Assembly (NCBI RefSeq): GCF_003171715.1
Contig: NZ_QGHL01000004.1
Location: 310,001 to 374,000 of the forward strand
From: Novosphingobium meiothermophilum
GTDB lineage: Bacteria; Pseudomonadota; Alphaproteobacteria; Sphingomonadales; Sphingomonadaceae
Reading direction: 5' to 3'
Length of the DNA: 64,000 nucleotides
Shown here: piece after piece, positions 25,538-34,203 of the stretch
How positions within the stretch are numbered: position 1 is the stretch's first letter
How the letters are laid out: each line of letters begins with the position of its first letter
Notes under the pieces: model-generated
What the model saw: only the letters and a program-made list of their open reading frames with translations
Databases searched by the model: none
What the model was told of the DNA's origin: nothing
Translations under genes and position numbers: made by a program

Positions 25538-26571
25538 CTTTCCGCATACGCGCAGCGCGCACCGCCGATCTGCAAGCCCTCTATGAAATGGCCAAGCTCG
25601 CCGGCGGCGGCTTCACCAATCTGCCGCCCGATCGCCGCGCACTTTCGGCAAAACTGGCCCGCGCCGCCGATGCCTTCGCCACACCCGATGCCGCAGACCC
25701 GCTCAATCCGCGCGATGAACTGTTTGTTTTCATTCTGGAAAATGCGGAAACCGGGGAAGTGCGCGGCACGGCCCAGATCTTCACCAGCGTCGGTCGCCAG
25801 TGGCCTTTCTATTCCTACCGGATCGCCACGCTCACCCAGCATTCCAAGGAACTGGGCCGCACCTTCCGCGCTGAAATGCTCAATCTCGTAACCGACCTTG
25901 AAGGATCAAGCGAAGTCGGCGGCCTGTTCCTTCACCCTGCCGAACGCGCTGGCGGGCTGGGGCTGCTGCTCGCGCGCAGCCGCTATCTCTTCATCGCCAT
26001 GCACCGCCAGCGCTTTGGCGAGCGCATTCTGGCCGAACTGCGCGGCGTGATCGACGAGCGCGGTGGATCGCCCTTCTGGGACGGCGTGGCCGGCCGTTTC
26101 TTCGGCATGAGCTTTCAGGAAGCCGATTATTTCAATGCGATAAACGGCAACCAGTTCATTGCCGATCTCATGCCCAAGCACCCCGTCTATGTCGCGATGC
26201 TGCCCGAAAGCGCGCGCTCGGCCATCGGCCTGCCCCACCCTTCGGGCCGCGCGGCGATGCGGATGCTGGAGGAAGAAGGCTTTGCCTACGAAGGCTATGT
26301 CGACATCTTCGATGGCGGCCCGACCATGACCGCCCGCACCGACAAGGTGCGTTCGATCAGCGAGGCAAGGGAAATGCCCGTGGCCCACGTCCGCGCGCCC
26401 GAAGGCGATGGCCCCGCGGCAAGGGCGCTGGTGGCAGCAGGCAGACTGGCCGATTTCCGCTGCGCCTTCGCCGAAATTGCCGAAACGCCTGATGGCCTCA
26501 CCATCGACCCGGTGGCCGCCGCCACGCTGGGCATCAGGGCGGGCGATCAGGTCTGGTTCGTGGAACGCTAG
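25534..26571 (+). CDS. astA: Arginine N-succinyltransferase
   Basis: 345-residue enzyme that transfers succinyl from succinyl-CoA to the alpha-amino group of arginine, the first step of the ammonia-producing AST pathway. Family blocks: FRIRAARTADLQALYEMAKLAGGGFTNLP, FYSYRIATLTQHSKELGR, VGGLFLHPAERAGGLGLLLARSRYLF, FWDGVAGRFFGMSFQEADYFNAINGNQFIADLMPKHPVY (a run at about residues 184-222). Coupled by 4-nt overlap to the M20 gene and followed after 10 nt by astB. Confidence 0.96.
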   Translation: MTFRIRAARTADLQALYEMAKLAGGGFTNLPPDRRALSAKLARAADAFATPDAADPLNPRDELFVFILENAETGEVRGTAQIFTSVGRQWPFYSYRIATLTQHSKELGRTFRAEMLNLVTDLEGSSEVGGLFLHPAERAGGLGLLLARSRYLFIAMHRQRFGERILAELRGVIDERGGSPFWDGVAGRFFGMSFQEADYFNAINGNQFIADLMPKHPVYVAMLPESARSAIGLPHPSGRAAMRMLEEEGFAYEGYVDIFDGGPTMTARTDKVRSISEAREMPVAHVRAPEGDGPAARALVAAGRLADFRCAFAEIAETPDGLTIDPVAAATLGIRAGDQVWFVER

Positions 26572-26581
26572 AAGGAACTCC

Positions 26582-27847
26582 ATGCCCCTTGCAGAAATCA
26601 ACTTCGACGGCCTTGTCGGTCCCAGCCACAACTACGCGGGTCTCAGCCTTGGCAATCTGGCCTCGGCCAGCAACGCGGGCGAGGTTTCCCATCCCCGCGC
26701 GGCCGCGCTGCAGGGGCTGGCCAAGATGCGGCACAACCTTGGCCTTGGGCTGATGCAGGGCCTGCTGGTCCCGCTGCCGCGGCCCAATCGGGCGTTTCTT
26801 GCAGCCATGGGCCTTGATGTTATTGACGAGACCGATACCGCCCAGCGCCGCCTGCGCGCGGCGGCATGGTCGGCGTCATCGATGTGGACCGCCAATGCCG
26901 CCACTGTCAGCCCCGCGCCCGATACGGCAGACGGCCGCTGCCATCTGACCGCGGCCAATCTTGTGACCATGCCGCACCGGTCACACGAATGGGCAGATAC
27001 CGCGCGCCAGTTGCGGCTGGCCTTTGCCGACACGGCGCATTTTGCCGTCCACGATGCGGTTCCCGCCTGCTTCGGCGATGAGGGCGCGGCCAACCACATG
27101 CGGCTGTGCGCCCGCCACGATGCGCCGGGACTTGAAATCTTCGTTTATGGCACCGGTGGCGGCGCCTTTCCGGCGCGCCAGCATGAACAGGCAAGCCGCG
27201 CCGTGGCGCGCCTGCACGGGCTTGATCCGGCGCGCTGTCTGTTTGTGGAGCAATCCCCCGATGCCATTGCCGCAGGCGCATTTCACAACGATGTTGTGGC
27301 GGTGGCGAACGAGCGCGTGCTCTTCACCCACGAACTGGCCTTTGCTGATCCCGAAGGCACTTATGCCGCAATCACCCAGCGCCTGCCCGAAGCCGAAATC
27401 GTGGTGGTGCCTGCCAGTGCGGTGAGCCTTGCCGATGCCATCCGCAGCTATCTGTTCAACGCCCAGTTGCTGACCCTCCCATCGGGCGAGATGGGCCTCG
27501 TGATCCCTCTGGAAGCGTGGGAAACGCCATCGGTTCGGGCCTGGCTCGAAGGGCATCTGGAAGCGAACGGGCCGATCCGGCGAGTCATGCCGGTTGATGT
27601 GCGCCAATCGATGGCCAATGGTGGCGGGCCTGCTTGTCTGCGCCTGCGGGTGGTAGCCGATCCGGCCACGGTCGATCGGCGCTTCCTGCTGGACGAGGCA
27701 AAGATCACCGCGCTCGAAGCGGTGGTGGCAGCATACTGGCCCGAACAGATCGATCCCGCCGATATCGGAAGCCCTGTCCTGGCGCAGGCCGTCATGGCCG
27801 CGCGCGCGGCGCTGCTTTCGGCCCTTGCGCTTGAGGAACTGGCCTGA
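26582..27847 (+). CDS. astB: N-succinylarginine dihydrolase
   Basis: 421-residue amidinotransferase-fold hydrolase that turns N2-succinylarginine into N2-succinylornithine, two ammonia and CO2. N-terminus EINFDGLVGPSHNYAGLSLGN is diagnostic; active-site residues are expected in FGDEGAANHMRLC (Glu/His), AFHNDVVAVANERVLFTHE (His) and the nucleophilic Cys of NGGGPACLRLRV. The start ATG at 26582 follows AAGGA. astC, astD and astE are not in the window. Confidence 0.96.
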   Translation: MPLAEINFDGLVGPSHNYAGLSLGNLASASNAGEVSHPRAAALQGLAKMRHNLGLGLMQGLLVPLPRPNRAFLAAMGLDVIDETDTAQRRLRAAAWSASSMWTANAATVSPAPDTADGRCHLTAANLVTMPHRSHEWADTARQLRLAFADTAHFAVHDAVPACFGDEGAANHMRLCARHDAPGLEIFVYGTGGGAFPARQHEQASRAVARLHGLDPARCLFVEQSPDAIAAGAFHNDVVAVANERVLFTHELAFADPEGTYAAITQRLPEAEIVVVPASAVSLADAIRSYLFNAQLLTLPSGEMGLVIPLEAWETPSVRAWLEGHLEANGPIRRVMPVDVRQSMANGGGPACLRLRVVADPATVDRRFLLDEAKITALEAVVAAYWPEQIDPADIGSPVLAQAVMAARAALLSALALEELA

Positions 27848-27936
27848 GCGGATTGACGCCTGAACGAACCGGGGACTGAGCAGGCTGGAGACTGTTCCGA
27901 ATGGGGACGCGGCCTGCCTTCACGCGGTGCTTGTCG

Positions 27937-27954
27937 CTTCACTTTACAGTGAAG
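27937..27954. repeat. Short perfect hairpin between astB and the next gene
   Basis: CTTCACT-TTAC-AGTGAAG, a perfect 7-bp inverted repeat with a 4-nt loop in the 180-nt gap 27848-28027. There is no T-tract, so it is either a weak terminator for the ast operon or a protein-binding site. Nothing else was recognised in this gap. Confidence 0.4.
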
Positions 27955-28027
27955 ATCGGGTTAACCAGCAACAAGCCAGCAAAGCAGGAACTGGCATGAT
28001 CGTTGCAGCGTTTGTCTGCAAAAGAGG

Positions 28028-28285
28028 ATGAGAACCCGGATGCTGCGAAAGTTTGGTCGCCTGTTTGTCATCAAGACCCGCTTTGAAGCCTATGCGGTGA
28101 TCTACGCGATCTCGCTGGGCGCGGTGGAACGCGGACAGGCATACCTTACGCAGTATCCCGGCATTGGCGGCAAGCTGCTGTTTCTGGCCGCAACGGGCGC
28201 GGTGTTCATTGCGGGCGCCAAGATCCTCGATGCGCTGCGCATGGAAAAGCAGCTCAAGGACATGGCCGCTTCGCACGAGGGATGA
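28028..28285 (+). CDS. Small conserved-looking membrane protein, unknown function
   Basis: 85-residue protein, basic N-terminus (MRTRMLRKFGRLFVIKTRFEAY), an amphipathic or membrane segment (YAVIYAISLGAVERG) and a clear transmembrane helix (KLLFLAATGAVFIAGAKIL, about residues 49-67), ending in a short charged tail. No family function is recognised. Purine-rich AGAGG is too close to the ATG at 28028, so the ATG at 28040 (81 residues) may be the true start. Monocistronic, followed by the 3' end of ssrA on the other strand. Confidence 0.65.
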   Translation: MRTRMLRKFGRLFVIKTRFEAYAVIYAISLGAVERGQAYLTQYPGIGGKLLFLAATGAVFIAGAKILDALRMEKQLKDMAASHEG

Positions 28286-28332
28286 AAGCAGGTTTGGTGG
28301 CTGACGCTTGCGGCGCGGCACGCGCTGTGCGG

Positions 28333-28718
28333 GTGGGGCGATTCTGTTGCTAGGCTCGCCCCCAGCCCCCGGTTTCCGATTCTGTTACCCGGTTCGGTCC
28401 GAACCGTGCTTCCGCTTTATAACGTCAGGGCGTTAGCCCCTAGAATTATGCAGCGAGAGCAAGTGCTTCGTTGTCGTTGGCACTTGTGAGTTTTGAGCCT
28501 TTAACGGGTTACTCAGCCCGGACGAAAACAGCGCTTTTCAACACACGTCGATCCTAGTTCGGCCCCATCAACACCCTTGCGACAACAAGGCCCGGCCTGT
28601 TCCAGCCGGTGGTGATGGTGGAGCCGCCGGGTACCGCCCCCGGGTCCGCTGCGCCTATTGCACGCCGCAGTTTATCGTCATAGCCGGTCGAAACCGGCAA
28701 GGCTTCATATAGGCATTG
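28333..28718 (-). ncRNA. ssrA: tmRNA, circularly permuted two-piece form
   Basis: Transfer-messenger RNA that rescues stalled ribosomes. On the minus strand the acceptor piece comes first (about 28718-28616): helix GCCTAT/ATAGGC, hairpin GCCGGTTTCGACCGGC, T-arm and the 3' end CGGCTCCACCA. An intervening segment (28615-28567, about 49 nt) is presumably excised. The coding piece starts at 28566 with GGGGCCG, which pairs with CGGCTCC of the acceptor 3' strand and includes a G-U at the third pair, the alanine identity element. The tag frame (28481-28446) reads GCC AAC GAC AAC GAA GCA... and encodes ANDNEALALAA-stop. The gene ends near the GGGGCGA/TCGCCCC hairpin at 28335. Outer ends are approximate; the permuted order is typical of alphaproteobacteria. 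Confidence 0.95.
28446..28481 (-). other. tmRNA proteolysis-tag reading frame
   Basis: Resume codon GCC at 28481-28479 and stop TAA at 28448-28446. Encoded tag residues ANDNEALALAA end in the LAA degron recognised by ClpXP. Confidence 0.93.
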
Positions 28719-28729
28719 CGCGCCAAATG

Positions 28730-28755
28730 AAAAGGGGCGGAGATCACCCCGCCCC
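28730..28755 (-). terminator. Rho-independent terminator of mscL
   Basis: On the minus strand GGGGCGG, an 8-nt loop and CCGCCCC are followed by TTTTCATTT. It lies 42 nt after the mscL stop and just before the 5' end of ssrA. Confidence 0.8.
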
Positions 28756-28797
28756 CTGTTCGTTCCGATCCGGCCCGGCGGATCAGCCTGTTGGCAC

Positions 28798-29220
28798 CTA
28801 TTTCTTCAGGGCGTCGCGGATTTCCGTCAGCAGGTCCACCTCGCTCGGCCCCGCAGGCTCGGCAGCAGGTGGCGGCATCAGCTTGTTGGCCTGCCGAACG
28901 ATCAGGAAGATCACGAAGGCAAGGATCAGGAAGTTGATGATCGCCGTGATGAACGAACCCCAGCCCAGCATGGCTACGCCCGCCTCCTTCAGCGCGGCAT
29001 AGGTCATCTCCCCCTTGTAGTCGGCCGGGATGCTGCCCAGAACGACAAACTTCTGACTGAAATCAATGCCTCCCGTCACCGCACTGATGACCGGCATGAT
29101 GACATCATCGGTGAGCGATGAGACGATCTTGCCGAAGGCCGCGCCGATGATCACACCGACCGCCAGATCCAGCACGTTTCCGCGTGCAATAAAGGTCTTG
29201 AACTCGCCAATCATGCCCAT
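28798..29220 (-). CDS. mscL: Large-conductance mechanosensitive channel
   Basis: 140-residue MscL. N-terminal amphipathic helix and TM1: [38 protein letters not shown] (residues about 4-41); TM2: [20 protein letters not shown]-terminal helix [14 protein letters not shown]. It forms a homopentamer that opens under hypo-osmotic shock. Start ATG at 29220 is preceded by GGGGAAAGC; the longer start at 29244 is less likely. Upstream of ssrA on the same strand with a terminator between. Confidence 0.97.
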   Translation of the reverse strand: MGMIGEFKTFIARGNVLDLAVGVIIGAAFGKIVSSLTDDVIMPVISAVTGGIDFSQKFVVLGSIPADYKGEMTYAALKEAGVAMLGWGSFITAIINFLILAFVIFLIVRQANKLMPPPAAEPAGPSEVDLLTEIRDALKK

Positions 29221-29395
29221 GCTTTCCCCCGATGCATTAACCATTCGACCGGAGTGTAGCTAAGCGCGGGGCGCAGATCACGGCAAGCCGGAATCTTTTG
29301 CAACCGTGCGGATACTTGAACCGTAACGGACTGGCTCTATGTCTGGACGCAAGACGACCGCGCCTGTGGTCGCAAGCAAGAAGGATGTTTTGCCG

Positions 29396-30022
29396 ATGGC
29401 CGCACTCCGTTTCAGCCAGGTTGCCTTTGCCACTGTTGCCGCCGCCAGCCTTTCGGCCTGCGGGATCAACTCGGTCCCGGCTGCCGAGGAGGAGGCCAAG
29501 GCACGCTGGGCCGACGTGGAAAGCGCCTATCAGCGCCGCGCCGATCTGATCCCGAACCTTGTGGCCACGGCCAAGGGCGCCGCCGCATCGGAAACGCAGA
29601 TCCTGACGAACGTGACCGAAGCGCGCGCGCGCGCCACCTCGATCAACATCACCACCGATGATCTTTCCAATCCGGCCGAGTTCGAGAAGTTCCAGAACGC
29701 GCAGAACCAGCTTACCCAGGCTCTGGGCCAGCTTCGCACGGTGGTGGAAAACTATCCGCAACTGCAAAGCCAGGCGCGCTTTGCCGATCTGATGGTGCAG
29801 CTTGAAGGCACGGAAAACCGCATCAATGTGGCCCGCACCCGCTACAACGAGGCAGTGCAGGCCTATAACACCACGATCCGCACCTTCCCCGATGCCATCG
29901 GTGCAAAGCTGATCCATGGCGCCAAGCCGATGGTGCCGTTCAAGGCCGCTGCCGGTTCCGAAGTGGCGCCGACGGTCAATTTCGACATGAACGCGCCGGC
30001 AGCACCCGCAGCGGGACAGTAA
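29396..30022 (+). CDS. lemA: LemA family lipoprotein
   Basis: 208-residue LemA-type protein with a signal peptide ending in a lipobox (ASLSAC) and the coiled helical domain typical of the family (ARWADVESAYQRRADLIPNLVATAKG, NARTRYNEAVQAYNTTIRTFP-like segment). AAGGA lies before the ATG at 29396. Function in bacteria is poorly defined; it is usually next to TPM-domain (YgcG) proteins, as here, with a 1-nt gap. Confidence 0.92.
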   Translation: MAALRFSQVAFATVAAASLSACGINSVPAAEEEAKARWADVESAYQRRADLIPNLVATAKGAAASETQILTNVTEARARATSINITTDDLSNPAEFEKFQNAQNQLTQALGQLRTVVENYPQLQSQARFADLMVQLEGTENRINVARTRYNEAVQAYNTTIRTFPDAIGAKLIHGAKPMVPFKAAAGSEVAPTVNFDMNAPAAPAAGQ

Positions 30023-30023
30023 G

Positions 30024-30845
30024 ATGGGATTGGCCCGCCCCCTGCGGGCATTCTGGCACGCCATTGCGGTGCTGTTCCTGCTGGCAGCGGGCGCGGCCCA
30101 TGCCGCCTTGCCCGCCCGCCCGCAAGGCCCGGTGCTGGATCAGGCCGGGATCATTCCCGATGCGGAGGAAGCAGCCCTTGCGCAGCGCCTTTCGGCCTAC
30201 AATGCCGAAACAGGGCGCGCCGTGGTGGTGGCAACGGTTGCCTCGCTGGACGATCAGGATGTGGAAACCTATGCCAACGCCCTGTTTCGCGCCTGGGGCA
30301 TCGGCGGCGAGAAGACCGATCAGGGCCTGTTGTTCCTGATCGCCCCAAACGAACGCAAGGTGCGGATCGAGGTAGGCTACGGGCTTGAGGAATATCTGCC
30401 CGATGCGCTGGCCGGGCGCATCCTTGCGGGCGCCGTCACCCCGCGTTTCAAGGAAGGCGATTATGCCGGCGGAATCAATGCTGGGGTGGAGCAGATCCTT
30501 GCCCAGCTCAGCCGCAATCCCGCCGATGCCAAGGCGATTGCCGAAGCGGCGGCCAAGCGCGGCGGCGACCGGGAGGAAGGCTCGGTCCTCGCAAGCGCGT
30601 TCTTCTGGGTGTTCATCATCGTGATGTTCATGCTTGTCTTTGGAAGACGCGGGCGCGGCCATGCTGCGCGCAAGAGCGGGATCGATCCGGGAATCGTGCT
30701 GTGGGGCATCAGCGAAATTGCCCGCGCGGCATCCGACAACCGCCATTCTGGCGGTTGGGGCGGTGGCGGCGGCGGCGGATTCGGCGGCTTTGGCGGGTTC
30801 GGCGGCGGCGATTCCGGGGGCGGCGGCGCCTCTGGCGACTGGTAG
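30024..30845 (+). CDS. TPM-domain (YgcG-type) membrane protein
   Basis: 273 residues: signal peptide (to about residue 27, AAHAALPA), TPM domain (about 36-165: VLDQAGIIPDAEEAALAQRL, VVVATVASLDDQDVETYANALF, IGGEKTDQGLLFLIAPNERKVRIEVGYGLEEYLPD), transmembrane helix (SAFFWVFIIVMFMLVFG) and a glycine-rich low-complexity tail. Family members are thought to act at the cell envelope in complex with LemA-like proteins. Start ATG 30024, immediately after lemA. Confidence 0.92.
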   Translation: MGLARPLRAFWHAIAVLFLLAAGAAHAALPARPQGPVLDQAGIIPDAEEAALAQRLSAYNAETGRAVVVATVASLDDQDVETYANALFRAWGIGGEKTDQGLLFLIAPNERKVRIEVGYGLEEYLPDALAGRILAGAVTPRFKEGDYAGGINAGVEQILAQLSRNPADAKAIAEAAAKRGGDREEGSVLASAFFWVFIIVMFMLVFGRRGRGHAARKSGIDPGIVLWGISEIARAASDNRHSGGWGGGGGGGFGGFGGFGGGDSGGGGASGDW

Positions 30846-30857
30846 GGCAGGACAGAC

Positions 30858-31538
30858 GTGACACGCATCGCAATGACCGAAGCCGACCACAAGCTGGTGA
30901 GCGACGCCGTGGCTGCCGCCGAGGCGCACACTTCGGGCGAGATCGTGACGATCGTGACCCGGCGCTCGGACAGCTATCATGACATTGCGCTGATCTGGGC
31001 GGCGCTGGCAGCGTTCGCGGCGCTTTCCGTGCTTGAGATCGCGCCCGGCTTCTATCTCCCGCTGGCAGAGCGCATGCTGGGCCTGTGGGCTTTCGAATGG
31101 ACGCCACGCACGCTGATCGGGCTGGCGCTGAGCGTGGCGACGCTCAAGTTTGCAAGCGTCTATCTGATTGCGCGCTTCACCCCGCTTGGCTTGTGGCTGA
31201 CCCCGCGCCGGGTGCGCAATGCACGCACCCGCGCTCGCGCCATGTCATGCTTTCGCATTGGCGCGGAAAGTCGCACCACCGGGCATACCGGCGTGCTGAT
31301 CTATGTCAGCCTAGACGAGCATCATGCCGAGATCATCGCGGACACCGGAATTGCGGCAAAGGTGCGGCCGGAAACCTGGGGCCATGCCATGAAGGCAATG
31401 ATCGATCCGCTGCGCCGCGGGCAGATCGCCGAAGGAATGGTTGGCGCGGTGGCGGAAGTGGGCAAGGTTCTGGCCGAACATTTCCCGCGCGCGCAGGACG
31501 ACAGCAACGAACTGCCGGACAGACTGATCGAACTATGA
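30858..31538 (+). CDS. Second TPM-domain membrane protein
   Basis: 226 residues starting at GTG 30858. An N-terminal piece (ADHKLVSDAVAAAEAHTSGEIVTIVTRRSDSY) is followed by two transmembrane segments (about 36-60 and 80-106) and the rest of the TPM fold (GVLIYVSLDEHHAEIIADTGIAAKVRPETWGHAMKAMIDPLRRGQIAEGM). The membrane hairpin inserted in the domain is typical of this short subfamily. 12 nt after the first TPM gene; the stop overlaps the NUDIX start (ATGA), so one operon. Confidence 0.88.
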   Translation: MTRIAMTEADHKLVSDAVAAAEAHTSGEIVTIVTRRSDSYHDIALIWAALAAFAALSVLEIAPGFYLPLAERMLGLWAFEWTPRTLIGLALSVATLKFASVYLIARFTPLGLWLTPRRVRNARTRARAMSCFRIGAESRTTGHTGVLIYVSLDEHHAEIIADTGIAAKVRPETWGHAMKAMIDPLRRGQIAEGMVGAVAEVGKVLAEHFPRAQDDSNELPDRLIEL

Positions 31539-32077
31539 GCCTTGAAGAGGAATACCGCGACCACCCGGAAACCGTGCAGTGGCAGGGCCGCTTCATTGTC
31601 GCCAAGACGCGCGGGCGGTGGGAATATGTCTCGCGCAACCGCAACATCAAGGCAGCGGTGATCCTTGCAGTCGACGATGGCCACGTGATACTTGTCGAAC
31701 AGTTCCGCGTGCCGCTGGGCCGCCCCTGCATCGAACTTCCCGCCGGGCTGATCGGCGACGAGGCGGGCACTGAGCACGAGGACGCTGCCAGCGCGGCCCT
31801 GCGCGAACTGGAAGAGGAAACCGGCTACCGGGCCGGGCGGATCGAATCGCTTGGGGAATATCATTCCTCGCCGGGCATGGTGACAGAAGCCTTCACCCTG
31901 TTTCGCGCGCATGATCTTGAAAAAGTTTCCGAAGGCGGCGGCGTGGAAGGCGAAGGCATTACCGTGCACCGGGTTGCCCTTACGGAAATCGAGCGATTTC
32001 TCGCGGCAAGGCGCGCCGAAGGCCATGCCATCGACGTGCGGATGCTGATGCTGCTGGCCCCGCGCATCATGGCCTGA
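31535..32077 (+). CDS. NUDIX hydrolase, ADP-ribose pyrophosphatase-like
   Basis: 180-residue NUDIX protein. The NUDIX box runs from GLIGDE to RELEEETGY at about residues 69-96, with a few extra residues between the first Gly and the RE-EE core. VSRNRNIKAAVILAVDDGHVILVEQFRVPLGRPCIELPAG resembles NudF/ADP-ribose pyrophosphatases. Last gene of the lemA-TPM-TPM group, coupled by a 4-nt overlap. Exact substrate not determinable. Confidence 0.9.
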   Translation: MSLEEEYRDHPETVQWQGRFIVAKTRGRWEYVSRNRNIKAAVILAVDDGHVILVEQFRVPLGRPCIELPAGLIGDEAGTEHEDAASAALRELEEETGYRAGRIESLGEYHSSPGMVTEAFTLFRAHDLEKVSEGGGVEGEGITVHRVALTEIERFLAARRAEGHAIDVRMLMLLAPRIMA

Positions 32078-32148
32078 CATTTTGCGCCACTTGCCTCCTG
32101 CCGCGCAACTTGCTTGGTTGACGCAAACGGAAAGCGGGAGATGAAGCG

Positions 32149-32928
32149 ATGGGCAGGGTTCAGGGCAAGAAGGCACTGGTGACGGGCGCGGCACAGGGGC
32201 TGGGCGCGGCGCACGCAAGGCTGCTGGCGCACGAAGGGGCACGCGTTCTGCTGACCGATATCAACGGCGATGGCGCTGCCGAACAGGCCGATGCCATCAA
32301 CGCCGAACTGGGCGCAGGCACTGCCTTCGCCCTGCGCCACGATGTGACCAGCGCCGATGACTGGGACCAGGCCATCGCCACGGCTGCCGAAAAGCTGGGC
32401 GGGCTTTCGGTGCTGGTCAACAATGCGGGCGTGGGCGTGCGCGGCAATATCGAAACCTGCACGCTGGATGAGTGGCACCGCGGTTTTGCCATCAATGTGG
32501 ATTCGGTATTCCTCGGCTGCCAGAAAGCTCTGCCGCTGCTGCGCGACAGCCAGCCTGCCTCGATCATCAACATCAGTTCGATCGCGGGCCTTATCGCATC
32601 GGACACCATGCCCGGTTACAACGCCAGCAAGGCGGCGGTGTGGATGCTGACCAAGTCGGTCGCGCTCTATTGCGCCAAGCGGGGGTGGGACATCCGCTGC
32701 AATTCGGTTCACCCGACCTTTGTCGACACACCCATTCTTGATGGGATTGCCACGAACGCCAACCTCGAAAAGGCGGTGGTCATGGGCAAGCTCGCCCGCC
32801 AGATCCCACTGGGCCGCGTGGGCGAACCCGACGAGATCGCGGCAGGCGTGCTCTATCTTGCCAGCGATGAAAGCCGCTTCATGACCGGGGCCGAACTGAA
32901 ACTCGACGGCGGCATATCCGCCATGTGA
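32149..32928 (+). CDS. Short-chain dehydrogenase/reductase
   Basis: 259-residue classical SDR. NAD(P) motif TGAAQGLGAAHA (TGxxxGxG) and Asp at the end of beta-2 (LLTDIN) suggest NAD(H). NNAG motif, catalytic Ser in NISSIAG, and YNASK give the triad. The C-terminus DGGISAM resembles 3-beta/17-beta-hydroxysteroid and cyclohexanol dehydrogenases of sphingomonads. A GGGAG site precedes the ATG. Substrate unknown. Confidence 0.9.
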   Translation: MGRVQGKKALVTGAAQGLGAAHARLLAHEGARVLLTDINGDGAAEQADAINAELGAGTAFALRHDVTSADDWDQAIATAAEKLGGLSVLVNNAGVGVRGNIETCTLDEWHRGFAINVDSVFLGCQKALPLLRDSQPASIINISSIAGLIASDTMPGYNASKAAVWMLTKSVALYCAKRGWDIRCNSVHPTFVDTPILDGIATNANLEKAVVMGKLARQIPLGRVGEPDEIAAGVLYLASDESRFMTGAELKLDGGISAM

Positions 32929-32934
32929 AACGCA

Positions 32935-32970
32935 AAGGGCCAGCCGAACGCGCGGGTTCGTCCGGCCCTT
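32935..32970. terminator. Bidirectional terminator between SDR and formaldehyde dehydrogenase genes
   Basis: AAGGGCC...GGCCCTT stem with an inner GAAC/GTTC stem, in the 66-nt gap between two convergent stops; TT follows the right arm and AA precedes the left arm, so both directions have a minimal U-run. Confidence 0.65.
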
Positions 32971-32994
32971 GACTGCGTTCGGCTCAACAGCCGC

Positions 32995-34107
32995 TCAGAA
33001 CACCACGACCGAGCGGATCGACTTGCCCGCGTGCATCAGATCGAACGCGGTGTTGATCTCCTCAAGCCCCATGACGTGGGTGATCATCGGGTCGATCTCG
33101 ATCTTGCCGGTCATGTACATGTCGACGATCTTGGGCACATCGGTGCGTCCCTTGGCGCCGCCAAAGGCCGTACCGCGCCAGTTGCGCCCGGTGACGAGCT
33201 GGAACGGGCGGGTGCTGATTTCCTTGCCCGCTTCGGCAACACCAATAATGATGCTGGTTCCCCAGCCCCTGTGACAGGCTTCCAGCGCGGTGCGCATCAC
33301 CTCGGTATTGCCGGTGGCATCGAAGGTGTAGTCCGCGCCGCCATCGGTCATCTCGACGATCTTCGCCACGATGTCCTCGCGGCTCATGCCCTTGCTGTTG
33401 AGGAACGCGGTCATGCCGAACCTGCGGCCCCATTCCTCGCGGTCCGGGTTGATGTCGACGCCGATGATCCTGTTCGCCCCGGCAAGCCGCGCGCCCTGGA
33501 TCACGTTGAGACCGATCCCGCCCAGCCCGAACACCACCACGTTATCGCCCACCTGCACCTTGGCGGTATTGATGACCGCGCCAACGCCCGTGGTCACGCC
33601 GCAGCCGATGTAGCACGAGGTCTGGAACGGCGCGTCTTCGCGGATCTTTGCCACGGCGATTTCGGGCAGGACGGTGAAGTTGGAAAACGTGGAGCAGCCC
33701 ATGTAGTGATAGATCGTCTGCCCCTTGTAGGAAAAGCGGCTGGTGCCATCAGGCATGAGGCCCTTGCCTTGCGTGGCGCGGATCGCGGTGCACAGGTTGG
33801 TCTTGCCCGAAAGGCAGCTTTTGCACTGGCGGCATTCGGGCGTGTAGAGCGGGATCACGTGATCGCCGGGCTTGACCGAGGTGACACCGGCGCCAACCTC
33901 GCGCACGATCCCGGCCCCTTCGTGGCCAAGCACGCTGGGGAAAATACCCTCGCTGTCAAACCCGTCGAGCGTATAGGCATCGGTGTGGCACACGCCCGTG
34001 GCCATGATCTCGACCAGAACCTCGCCCGCCCTGGGGCCTTCCAGATCGAGTTCGACGATTTCGAGCGGTTGCTTGGGCGCAAAGGCAACGGCGGCGCGGG
34101 TCTTCAT
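32995..34107 (-). CDS. frmA: S-(hydroxymethyl)glutathione dehydrogenase / class III alcohol dehydrogenase
   Basis: 370-residue zinc alcohol dehydrogenase. Catalytic zinc ligands in [19 protein letters not shown] and the Cys of CGVTTGVG; structural zinc cysteines in [18 protein letters not shown] motif [15 protein letters not shown] followed by D in GVDINPD. The class III signature residues ([12 protein letters not shown]) support glutathione-dependent formaldehyde oxidation and S-nitrosoglutathione reduction. Divergent from a LysR gene. Confidence 0.96.
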   Translation of the reverse strand: MKTRAAVAFAPKQPLEIVELDLEGPRAGEVLVEIMATGVCHTDAYTLDGFDSEGIFPSVLGHEGAGIVREVGAGVTSVKPGDHVIPLYTPECRQCKSCLSGKTNLCTAIRATQGKGLMPDGTSRFSYKGQTIYHYMGCSTFSNFTVLPEIAVAKIREDAPFQTSCYIGCGVTTGVGAVINTAKVQVGDNVVVFGLGGIGLNVIQGARLAGANRIIGVDINPDREEWGRRFGMTAFLNSKGMSREDIVAKIVEMTDGGADYTFDATGNTEVMRTALEACHRGWGTSIIIGVAEAGKEISTRPFQLVTGRNWRGTAFGGAKGRTDVPKIVDMYMTGKIEIDPMITHVMGLEEINTAFDLMHAGKSIRSVVVF

Positions 34108-34139
34108 GGCGATCTACTCCCTTGATCTGGCGGCGCGAT

Positions 34140-34159
34140 AGCATAATTGCGGCTATGCT
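34140..34159. promoter_or_regulatory. Possible LysR-type site between frmA and the LysR gene
   Basis: AGCAT-N10-ATGCT inverted repeat in the 96-nt divergent region; position and dyad spacing are compatible with a LysR box but the arms are short. Confidence 0.35.
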
Positions 34160-34203
34160 GATAAATGCGGTCGCAAGATAAGCACTGTTGCAAGACGAGA
34201 ACA

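Noticed and set aside
28028..28797. Possible small protein genes on either strand in 28286-28797
   Set aside because: The stretch is explained by the two-piece tmRNA; short frames there have no ribosome-binding sites.
30750..30845. Glycine-codon repeat (GGC-rich) as a satellite
   Set aside because: It is the glycine-rich C-terminal tail of the first TPM protein, in frame and normal for the family.
34141..34152. 12-mer GCATAATTGCGG repeated at 61071-61082
   Set aside because: A pair of identical 12-mers is expected many times by chance in 64 kb, and the contexts have nothing in common.
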